From positions 1 to 5,204 of the forward strand of contig JAIRKX010000154.1 in NCBI GenBank assembly GCA_031259805.1: a DNA stretch of 5,204 bases. Reading direction: 5' to 3'. Positions 1 to 5,064 of the stretch are shown piece by piece. The notes under the pieces are model-generated. The model made no database searches, was not told where the DNA came from, and was given only the letters and a program-made list of their open reading frames with translations. Origin of the DNA: Prevotellaceae bacterium (lineage in GTDB: Bacteria > Bacteroidota > Bacteroidia > Bacteroidales > UBA932). The translations under genes were made by a program, and so were the position numbers. Numbering within the stretch: the stretch's first letter is position 1; every line of letters starts with the position of its first letter.

Positions 1-798
1 GTGGGGTTAGGCTTTAAATTGTCGCTGGTGCCCTTCCACCAGTGGACGCCCGACGTGTATGAAGGCGCGCCCACCAGCGTTACGGCATACCTCTCGGTGA
101 TTTCCAAAGGCTCGGCGGCCTTCGTGCTCATGGCTATATTATATAAGGTATTCACCCCGATGATGGCGCAATGGCAGCCGGTCATGTACGGTTTGATTGT
201 CGCCACCATCACTGTGGGCAACCTGTTTGCGTTGCGCCAGCAGAACATCAAGCGCTTTTTTGCCTATTCGTCGATTTCGCAGGCGGGTTACATCATGCTG
301 GGCGTGATAAGCGGTACGGCATTCGGCATGACAAGTTTGGTGTACTACGTGCTGGTGTACCTGTTCTCCAACCTGGCGGCATTCGGCGTCATTAGCGCTG
401 TGGAGCGGCAATCGGGGAGGCTCACCATCGATGAATACAACGGCCTTTATGCCACCAATCCGCGCCTGAGCGTGGTGATGATGATTGCGCTGTTCTCGTT
501 GGCCGGCATACCGCCCTTTGCCGGCTTTTTCAGCAAATTCTTTATCTTTGCGGCTGCGGCTGAGCAGGGCTTTTACGTGCTCGTGTTTATTGCGCTGTTG
601 AACACCATCGTTTCGCTGTACTATTATTTGCGGGTGGTGCGCGCCATGTTCATCAACAAAAGCGAAACGCCCGTTGAACGTTTCCGCTCCGACGGCTACA
701 CCCGCCTGAGCCTCGTGCTGTGCAGCGCCGGCATTGTGTTGCTGGGCATTTTAAGTGTGGTGTACGAAAAGATTAACTTATTCAGTTTCGGAATATAA
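1..798 (+). CDS. nuoN: NADH-quinone oxidoreductase subunit N, C-terminal part (5' end outside window)
   Basis: This is the last ~265 residues of NuoN, an antiporter-like membrane subunit of respiratory complex I that helps couple NADH:quinone oxidation to proton translocation. The frame is open from base 1, so the initial GTG is best read as an internal valine; full-length NuoN is usually about 450-500 residues. Seen directly: the family signature FKLSLVPFHQWTPDVYEGAP near residues 5-24, then a run of hydrophobic segments (roughly 25-48, 60-79, 93-134, 155-186, 190-212, 235-254). Lys6 and Lys36 are 30 residues apart, the same spacing as the functionally important K217 and K247 of E. coli NuoN; Lys179 in the AGIPPFAGFFSKF segment probably matches K395. 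nuoN is commonly the last gene of the nuo operon, and no further + strand gene follows. The stop at 796-798 lies 40 bp from the convergent glutamine synthetase stop. No strong hairpin terminator is visible between them. Confidence 0.95.
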   Translation: MGLGFKLSLVPFHQWTPDVYEGAPTSVTAYLSVISKGSAAFVLMAILYKVFTPMMAQWQPVMYGLIVATITVGNLFALRQQNIKRFFAYSSISQAGYIMLGVISGTAFGMTSLVYYVLVYLFSNLAAFGVISAVERQSGRLTIDEYNGLYATNPRLSVVMMIALFSLAGIPPFAGFFSKFFIFAAAAEQGFYVLVFIALLNTIVSLYYYLRVVRAMFINKSETPVERFRSDGYTRLSLVLCSAGIVLLGILSVVYEKINLFSFGI

Positions 799-838
799 TT
801 CTTAGGAGTTAAAGGAGACGCAACAAATCAACAGCGCC

Positions 839-2332
839 TCACCCACAATGGAAGTACAGTTGAATCAGCTCCCGCATTTTATCCGGATATCCGGTTATTT
901 CCTGCCGTAGTTGCCTGTCATCGAACGCGCGTAGTTTGGCGAGGATGCCGTCAATCATACCCGGCGAGAATACGCCGTAGTGCTCGTACACCGTCCGCTG
1001 TTTTTCCAGCGCATCCGCCGACTCGGCGCAGGATGCGGGCAGATACGCAAACGGCGGAGCATCCGCATACCGTTTTCCGCCGTCGGCAATACCGGAATAG
1101 GTATGATCGGCATACGACAAGGCATCTTTCATTTCAAACCCATGACGGACGGCGACAGCCAGTCCTGCCAGCAACTGATAGACATCGGCCGAGCCGTCGG
1201 AACAACGAAATTCAACCGTTTGCTTTGGCGAAAAATCAATCTTCCTATCAGGCTCTAACGGATTGGCGATTTTCGACATGTTCACGTCCACCGACCATCC
1301 CAGCGGCACGCGCACCAACGCTGCCCGATTACGGTCTCCCCAACAGATACTTGTCGGCGCTTCCTGATTAGGCACAAGGCGGAAATAAGAAGTCGGGTTC
1401 GTATTTCCGAAAGCGGTCAGCGACGGCGCTAACGACAGGTAACCGGCAATGACATGCTTCGCTGTATCGGTCAGTTGCCCGTTTTCAATCAGCACATTCC
1501 GCCCGTCTTTCCATAGGCGCGTATGGATATGCATCCCGCTTCCGGCTTTGTCAAGCGTTATTTTAGGCGCAAAGGTAACGGTTACGCCGTAGCGGTGCGC
1601 CATCGTGCGAATAATCCATTTGGCAATTACCAGTTGATCGGCGGCATTTTCAAGGCGGGTAGGGATAAATTCTATCTCGTTTTGTTCGTACAATTGCCCG
1701 TCGAGCGTAAAATTCCCCACTTCGGAATGTCCGTATTTGATTAGACCGCCGGCTTGTGCAATAGCACGCATAGCGGCGGTACGGAAATTCGTCCACTTGC
1801 AAAATGGCTCCGACTCGTGATAACTGCGCTGGTCGGTCGCTGCAAACAATGCGTCGACCGGGCTGATGACATAATACTCCAACTCGCCCATCGCCTCGAA
1901 GGTCATGCCCGTCGCATCGTACAACGCCCTGTGCGCTTTGCGTAACAAGTATTCGGGCGCATCGGCAAACGGATTGCCATCCTTGTCGAAATACGCACAC
2001 AAAATATCTATCGTCGGCGCTTCGGCAAACGGATTGATAAACGCCGTCGCAAAACGCGGAATCACATACAGGTCGCTCGATCCTGCCTCAATATTGGCAA
2101 ACAAACTCGACCCGTCGACCCGTTCGCCGCTGCTCAGGAATGTATCGAGATAATCGAAATCGTTGATCATTAAATGGAGGGTTTTCAATCGTCCGTCGCG
2201 ACCGGCATACCGGAAATTGACCATTTGGATACCGTTGTTTTCAATGAATTTAATAATATCGGCCTTCGTAAAATCGCCGGCCGGCTTTTGCAAGTACTGT
2301 ACTAATGGATTTGCATTTAATTTTGTAGTCAT
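839..2332 (-). CDS. glnA: Glutamine synthetase, type-I-like (497 aa)
   Basis: Catalyses ATP-dependent glutamine formation from glutamate and ammonium in the cytoplasm. The beta-grasp domain covers about residues 20-115 (GERVDGSSL at 69-77), followed by the catalytic domain. Active-site motifs are intact: GELEYY (E150, E152, metal ligands), HSEVG (E204) and QNEIEF (E219), GSGMHIH (264-270, H268), YFRLVPNQEAP (316-326, R318), WGDRNRAALVR (331-341) and VEFRCSDGSAD (373-383). The HSEV-to-QNEI gap is about seven residues longer than in E. coli GlnA. At the place of the GSI-beta adenylylation motif NLYDLPPEE the sequence is instead PFAYLPASCAES (427-438), so control by adenylylation cannot be assumed. 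The start ATG at 2332 is the only sensible one, about 14 nt below the predicted transcription start. It lies 169 bp downstream of mqnD on the same strand but has its own promoter. The family is certain. The symbol glnA is by family only, because Bacteroidota often carry several glutamine synthetases, including the larger type III GlnN. A divergent paralogue with another amine substrate is possible but not favoured. Confidence 0.92.
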   Translation of the reverse strand: MTTKLNANPLVQYLQKPAGDFTKADIIKFIENNGIQMVNFRYAGRDGRLKTLHLMINDFDYLDTFLSSGERVDGSSLFANIEAGSSDLYVIPRFATAFINPFAEAPTIDILCAYFDKDGNPFADAPEYLLRKAHRALYDATGMTFEAMGELEYYVISPVDALFAATDQRSYHESEPFCKWTNFRTAAMRAIAQAGGLIKYGHSEVGNFTLDGQLYEQNEIEFIPTRLENAADQLVIAKWIIRTMAHRYGVTVTFAPKITLDKAGSGMHIHTRLWKDGRNVLIENGQLTDTAKHVIAGYLSLAPSLTAFGNTNPTSYFRLVPNQEAPTSICWGDRNRAALVRVPLGWSVDVNMSKIANPLEPDRKIDFSPKQTVEFRCSDGSADVYQLLAGLAVAVRHGFEMKDALSYADHTYSGIADGGKRYADAPPFAYLPASCAESADALEKQRTVYEHYGVFSPGMIDGILAKLRAFDDRQLRQEITGYPDKMRELIQLYFHCG

Positions 2333-2345
2333 CGTATAAAAATTA

Positions 2346-2361
2346 TGTAAACAAATTTACA
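2346..2361. repeat. 16-bp palindrome at the glutamine synthetase promoter
   Basis: TGTAAA, four bases CAAA, then TTTACA: perfect 6-bp inverted arms that span the -7 box and the predicted start point. Its position would suit a repressor operator. It could also be chance, since AT-rich promoters often contain such symmetry. No regulator is identified. Confidence 0.4.
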
Positions 2362-2382
2362 CAAAATTTATGGAATTTTAAA
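2352..2382 (-). promoter_or_regulatory. Predicted promoter of the glutamine synthetase gene
   Basis: Read on the minus strand, TAAATTTG (2359 to 2352) matches the Bacteroidetes -7 consensus TAnnTTTG exactly. TTTA (2382 to 2379), 19 nt upstream, matches the -33 TTTG at three of four bases. Transcription would begin near 2346, leaving a leader of about 14 nt. The fit is good, but the -33 box is imperfect. Confidence 0.6.
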
Positions 2383-2427
2383 TCTTGGATGTGGTGATAA
2401 ACGAAGCATCACACATTCTTTATTGCT

Positions 2428-2500
2428 AAAAAAAAGGGTAGGAGGGGGGACGACATCGCGCTTAAGATGGAGGTATACCCTCACGAGACACCCTTCGTCC
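2428..2500 (-). terminator. Possible terminator region after mqnD
   Basis: On the minus strand, just after the mqnD stop, two candidate stem arms occur (GGACGA at 2500-2495 with TCGTCC at 2453-2448; GGGTA at 2480-2476 with TACCC at 2440-2436). They are followed at once by eight T residues (2435-2428). The order stem then T-run suits intrinsic termination of the mqnB-mqnD transcript. The loops are long (41 and 35 nt), so the stem is not a textbook one and the call is weak. Confidence 0.3.
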
Positions 2501-2501
2501 T

Positions 2502-3350
2502 TTACTCGCCGCAGGCCAGGAAGATCTCTTCCGGCGCTTTCGTTATCGCTCCGGCGCGGAGGGCTTCTTCAAAAAAGATTGCTACTGCACGGCGACCGTC
2601 GTCGCCCAGATCGAGCGAATAGCCGGTAACGTAGAGAGCAATATGTTGGGCGGTAATAGACGGATTCAACTCCTGTGCATGCTGTTTCACAAAGGCGGCG
2701 CTTTCCTGCGGATACCGGAAAGCAAAATCAATACTCCGTCGTACAACCCGTGCGACACGCTGTTGCAGAGCCTCGTCCAGCCTGCGCGAAACGGCAATAC
2801 ATCCCAACGGGATGGCTTGCTGCGTGCGCTGCTCCCATTGCCGTCCGAGATCGGCAATCAGGTGCAGACCTTTGGCGACATACGTAAAACGCCCTTCGTG
2901 AATGAGCACCCCGGCATCGACCCTACCGCACAATACAGCCTTTTCGATATCCGAAAAAAGATATTCGTGCAGGCGGGCGACCTGCGGAAAAGCAATCTTC
3001 AACAATAACGCAGCGGTCGTATAACGTCCGGGGATAGCAATAGCGGCGTCGGCCGGTTCGACGGCGCCGTCGAACCGCCGGCTGACTAACAGCGGGCCGT
3101 TGCCATGCCCCAATGCGCTGCCCGAAGGCAGGATTTTATACCTGTCGGCCACATGCGCGTAGGCGTGATAACTCAATTTGGTAATGGCCGCCTCCTCGCG
3201 AAACGCCGCATGATTCAGCGCCTCGATGTCGGCCAGACGGGGCGCGAACAAAAGCCCTTCGGTATCAATTTTATGATGTACCATAGCGTCGAACATATAC
3301 GTATCGTTCGGGCAGGGCGAGAAAAAAAACGGAAGCCGGATGTCGGACAT
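2502..3350 (-). CDS. mqnD: 1,4-dihydroxy-6-naphthoate synthase (futalosine pathway)
   Basis: MqnD converts cyclic dehypoxanthine futalosine into 1,4-dihydroxy-6-naphthoate, a late step of the futalosine route to menaquinone in the cytoplasm. It belongs to the periplasmic-binding-protein-like VitK2-biosynthesis fold. The 282-residue form fits the usual 270-290. Visible marks: the family signature SPCPNDTYMFDAM at 11-23, GSALGHGNGPLLVS (77-90) and DAGVLIHEGRFTY (145-157), whose His151 probably matches the catalytic His145 proposed for the Thermus enzyme. The frame runs upstream to 3437, but that would overlap mqnB by 70 bp and add an unrelated basic stretch. ATG at 3350 puts SPCPND ten residues in, as is usual for the family. 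ATG at 3362, four codons earlier and 5 nt after the mqnB stop, is a real alternative. Neither has a Shine-Dalgarno sequence, so coupling to mqnB translation is likely. The other pathway genes (mqnA, mqnC, mqnE) are not in the window. Confidence 0.92.
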   Translation of the reverse strand: MSDIRLPFFFSPCPNDTYMFDAMVHHKIDTEGLLFAPRLADIEALNHAAFREEAAITKLSYHAYAHVADRYKILPSGSALGHGNGPLLVSRRFDGAVEPADAAIAIPGRYTTAALLLKIAFPQVARLHEYLFSDIEKAVLCGRVDAGVLIHEGRFTYVAKGLHLIADLGRQWEQRTQQAIPLGCIAVSRRLDEALQQRVARVVRRSIDFAFRYPQESAAFVKQHAQELNPSITAQHIALYVTGYSLDLGDDGRRAVAIFFEEALRAGAITKAPEEIFLACGE

Positions 3351-3367
3351 AGCAGTGTACATTAAGA

Positions 3368-4018
3368 TTACACAAGAAGATGAAGCAATCTTCGCACGGC
3401 GCCTTGCAGCGAACGCATAGCCAGCGGAATATCCCATGCCGCTTTATTACGCACTTCCACCCTGTTGGAAATCGCCCGTAGCGCGACAAACGGCACACCC
3501 TCCGACAGGCAGACATAGAAAAACGCCGCGCCTTCCATCGTCTCAATATCGGGATGGAAACGCTCCTGCAATTCGTCAATACGAGACTGTACGCCGGTAG
3601 CCATTTGCAAAGTAACGCCTGTAGCCGGAGGAAACGGCAGCCCGCCGGCAGACCCTATCGCCGCCGGCATCCGATGATAAAGCGCGCCGTCGACAAAAGG
3701 AAACGTATTCGCCCCCAACAACTGCTCATCGAACAGACTGCTGAAACCGGCAGACGTCTGTACGCCGCTATCGCCGAAATACTCCTTAACCGGACACACG
3801 ACGCTACCTGTCGGAAAACGCGCGGAAAAACTGCCGGCAATACCCGTATTGACCGCCAAATCGAAAGATTCGCCCCACAACCGTTTCGCCGTATGATAGG
3901 CCGTAGCGGCCATCCCGATACCGGTTACGGCCAACGTAATAAGATGCGCCGACGCAGCGGCGGCTTCCCGTGCCGCCAGCAATTCATTGTCGGTAGCGGC
4001 AGTAATCAATATTTTCAT
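3368..4018 (-). CDS. mqnB: Futalosine hydrolase (futalosine nucleosidase)
   Basis: MqnB removes hypoxanthine from futalosine to give dehypoxanthine futalosine, the step before MqnC and MqnD in menaquinone synthesis. The 216-residue protein is a single PNP/UDP-phosphorylase-type domain. Its landmarks are an N-terminal beta strand MKILITAATDNE, the VTGIGMAAT turn (31-39), LAVNTGIAGSF (54-64) and DIETMEGAAFFYV (157-169), where Met161-Glu162 correspond to the ribose-contacting Met-Glu of MTA/SAH nucleosidases. The segment RAISNRVEVRNKAAWDI (181-197) is typical of futalosine hydrolases: Asn185 stands where MTA/SAH nucleosidase has its catalytic Asp. That difference and the adjacent mqnD argue against an MTA/SAH nucleosidase. 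The start ATG at 4018 gives the expected N-terminus. It is the first gene of an mqnB-mqnD unit and diverges from folE across 54 bp. Confidence 0.92.
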   Translation of the reverse strand: MKILITAATDNELLAAREAAAASAHLITLAVTGIGMAATAYHTAKRLWGESFDLAVNTGIAGSFSARFPTGSVVCPVKEYFGDSGVQTSAGFSSLFDEQLLGANTFPFVDGALYHRMPAAIGSAGGLPFPPATGVTLQMATGVQSRIDELQERFHPDIETMEGAAFFYVCLSEGVPFVALRAISNRVEVRNKAAWDIPLAMRSLQGAVRRLLHLLV

Positions 4019-4043
4019 CCTTCAATAGATTTTTGTACTTTTG
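4012..4043 (+). promoter_or_regulatory. Predicted folE promoter
   Basis: TACTTTTG (4036-4043) matches the -7 consensus TAnnTTTG exactly. A weak -33 element TTTT (4012-4015) lies 20 nt upstream, overlapping the start codon of mqnB. Transcription would begin near 4048-4050, giving a ~24-nt leader without a Shine-Dalgarno sequence. Confidence 0.6.
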
Positions 4044-4047
4044 CCGT

Positions 4048-4079
4048 CAAAATTAAACAATTCATTTGAAATATGAAAA
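4048..4079 (-). promoter_or_regulatory. Predicted mqnB-mqnD promoter
   Basis: On the minus strand TAATTTTG (4055 to 4048) matches TAnnTTTG exactly. A weak -33 element TTTT (4079 to 4076) lies 20 nt upstream, inside the first codons of folE. Transcription would begin near 4042, leaving a leader of about 24 nt. This box faces the folE -7 box with only 4 bp between them. Confidence 0.55.
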
Positions 4080-4669
4080 ATACCCGCTTCGAAAAAACAG
4101 AACAATTCGACCACGCCACGGTCGAAGCCCTCAAAGAACAATACAAAAACATCCTGTCGCTATTAGGCGAAGAGGTCGACCGCGACGGCCTGCTAAAAAC
4201 CCCCGAAAGAATCGCCAAATCCATGCTTTTCCTCACACAAGGCTATGGACAAAACCCGATAGAAATCATTAACTCGGCAAAATTCAAAGAAGAATACCGG
4301 CAAATCGTATTAGTAAAAGACATTGAACTATACTCCCTCTGCGAACACCACATGCTGCCGTTTTTCGGCAAAGCGCACGTCGCCTACATCCCAAACGGCT
4401 ACATTACCGGCCTGAGCAAAATTGCACGAGTCGTCGACGCCTTTGCGCGACGCCTGCAAGTACAAGAACGCCTGACGGTACAAATTCGCGACTGCCTGCA
4501 AGAAGCCTTACACCCGCTGGGAGTAGCCGTCGTCATCGAAGCAGCGCACATGTGCATGCAAATACGCGGCGTACAAAAACAAAATTCCATCACCACCACC
4601 TCCGCCTTTACCGGCGCCTTTATGAAAGACCCCCGTACACGAGAAGAATTTATGCACCTGATCGTTTAA
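4073..4669 (+). CDS. folE: GTP cyclohydrolase I
   Basis: FolE turns GTP into 7,8-dihydroneopterin triphosphate plus formate, the first step of tetrahydrofolate synthesis and the entry to other pterins and queuosine-type deazapurines. The 198-residue protein is of normal length for the bacterial enzyme. It shows the N-terminal helical part with DGLLKTPERIAKSM (38-51), then the catalytic tunnelling-fold domain. Zinc ligands are all present: Cys90 and His93 in SLCEHHMLPFFGKAHVAYIP, and Cys161 in HMCMQIRGVQK. His92 matches the catalytic His112 of E. coli. GLSKIARVVDAFARRLQVQERLT (113-135) and the C-terminal TTTSAFTGAF are also canonical. It is therefore a zinc-dependent type IA enzyme and should be active. 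It is transcribed alone, divergent from mqnB. On its coding strand C clearly outnumbers G, unlike nuoN on the same strand. Confidence 0.96.
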   Translation: MKNTRFEKTEQFDHATVEALKEQYKNILSLLGEEVDRDGLLKTPERIAKSMLFLTQGYGQNPIEIINSAKFKEEYRQIVLVKDIELYSLCEHHMLPFFGKAHVAYIPNGYITGLSKIARVVDAFARRLQVQERLTVQIRDCLQEALHPLGVAVVIEAAHMCMQIRGVQKQNSITTTSAFTGAFMKDPRTREEFMHLIV

Positions 4670-4707
4670 ACCCTACAATGCTTTTCCTAAAAATCGCCCC
4701 AACGCGC

Positions 4708-4778
4708 CGTCATTGCATCAAGGAGGAGATTCCTCCGCTACGTGCGCTCGTTCCTCGCGCACTCCGGTCGGAATGACG
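4708..4778. repeat. 71-bp inverted-repeat element with branched foldback
   Basis: Ends are perfect 7-bp inverted arms, CGTCATT (4708-4714) and AATGACG (4772-4778). Inside are two more perfect hairpins: GGAGGA/TCCTCC (4722-4727 with 4731-4736, 3-nt loop) and GTGCGC/GCGCAC (4742-4747 with 4757-4762, 9-nt loop). One strand could form a three-way branched structure. Its wording (GTCATTGC, GGAGATTCCTCCGCTACG, CGGTCGGAATGACG) resembles intergenic repeats that I recall as scattered through many bacterial genomes, so it is probably one copy of a dispersed, MITE- or REP-like family. Lying 38 bp after the folE stop, its stems may also protect or end the folE mRNA, although no T-run follows. Confidence 0.7.
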
Positions 4779-4788
4779 CAACACAATG

Positions 4789-4858
4789 AACTAAGAACTA
4801 AGAGTTAAGAGTTGAAAGTTGAAAGTGGAGAGTGGAAAGTTGAAAATGAACAATTGAC
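4789..4858. repeat. Ten degenerate tandem heptamers, consensus AGTTGAA
   Basis: Read in steps of seven from 4789: AACTAAG twice, AGTTAAG, AGTTGAA twice, AGTGGAG, AGTGGAA, AGTTGAA, AATGAAC, AATTGAC. The period is exact with no indels. Degenerate heptamer arrays of this wording are known between genes in several Bacteroidota, and cyanobacteria carry comparable short tandem repeats. It begins 11 bp after the inverted-repeat element. In frame it translates to KVESGEWKVEN-type strings, a common source of false small proteins. Confidence 0.8.
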
Positions 4859-4973
4859 CCCCAAAATCACCCTTCGAACAAAAAACTCAAAAAAACCACC
4901 CTCTCGTATCCTTTACCAATCAACGAATCCAAAAAAAAGACAGGTCAAAATATATAATTTTTGCCTTTTGCTG

Positions 4974-5005
4974 TTTGGGTACTTAAATTTAATTATTTAC
5001 CTTTG
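4974..5005 (+). promoter_or_regulatory. Strong Bacteroidetes-type promoter for the right-hand partial gene
   Basis: TTTG (4974-4977), a 20-nt spacer, then TACCTTTG (4998-5005): full match to both the -33 and -7 consensus boxes, the best promoter in the window. Transcription should start around 5010-5012, about 53 nt before the ATG at 5065. Confidence 0.7.
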
Positions 5006-5007
5006 CA

Positions 5008-5039
5008 ACTTACTTCCTATAAGTAACATTATCGGAAGT
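5008..5039 (+). repeat. Overlapping inverted repeats in the leader of the partial gene
   Basis: ACTTCC (5012-5017) pairs with GGAAGT (5034-5039) across 16 nt, and ACTTA (5008-5012) pairs with TAAGT (5020-5024) across 7 nt. The two pairings overlap, so only one can form at a time. They sit at or just after the predicted start point, where an operator or leader structure could act. Arms are short, and chance is not excluded. Confidence 0.3.
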
Positions 5040-5064
5040 GGTCTTAAAATATAAACAACCAGAA

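Larger units (their letters stand above)
4670..5064. other. Gene-free stretch between folE and the right-hand partial gene
   Basis: Nearly 400 bases without a convincing gene. It holds the inverted-repeat element at 4708-4778, the heptamer array at 4789-4858, an A-tract-rich segment (4859-4973) in which I see no gene or RNA, and a strong promoter at 4974-5005. The one open frame across it (4812-5054) starts inside the heptamers, runs through the promoter and gives a low-complexity product, so it is not called. Base composition falls from the mixed GC of the genes to clearly AT-rich past 4860. Confidence 0.7.

Noticed and set aside
1..3. GTG at base 1 as the start of nuoN
   Set aside because: NuoN needs about 200 more residues upstream. 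The frame is open at the window edge, so this is an internal codon.
3351..3437. N-terminal extension of mqnD to the ATG at 3437
   Set aside because: It would overlap mqnB by 70 bp and add a basic sequence unlike MqnD proteins, which begin a few residues before SPCPND.
3271..3579. 102-codon frame on - across the mqnB-mqnD junction
   Set aside because: It overlaps both well-supported genes in another frame, and its product is Cys/Arg-rich without any motif.
3554..4069. 171-codon frame on + opposite mqnB
   Set aside because: It is an antisense shadow of mqnB with an Arg-rich, motif-free product, while mqnB is recognised along its whole length.
4708..4778. tRNA or other structured RNA gene
   Set aside because: The folded arms do not have tRNA dimensions or conserved tRNA bases; the foldback is better read as an intergenic repeat element.
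4789..4858. CRISPR array
   Set aside because: The units are 7-bp contiguous tandem repeats with no spacers and no nearby cas gene.
4956..4963. Second promoter -7 box at TATAATTTTTG upstream of 4974
   Set aside because: The spacing inside the box is one or more bases off TAnnTTTG and no -33 TTTG is placed correctly; the promoter at 4974-5005 fits far better.
4812..5054. 80-codon open frame on + with a hydrophobic stretch near its end
   Set aside because: It starts inside the heptamer array (giving KVESGEWKVEN), crosses low-complexity A-rich DNA and runs through the full-consensus promoter. There is no promoter of its own and no recognisable domain.
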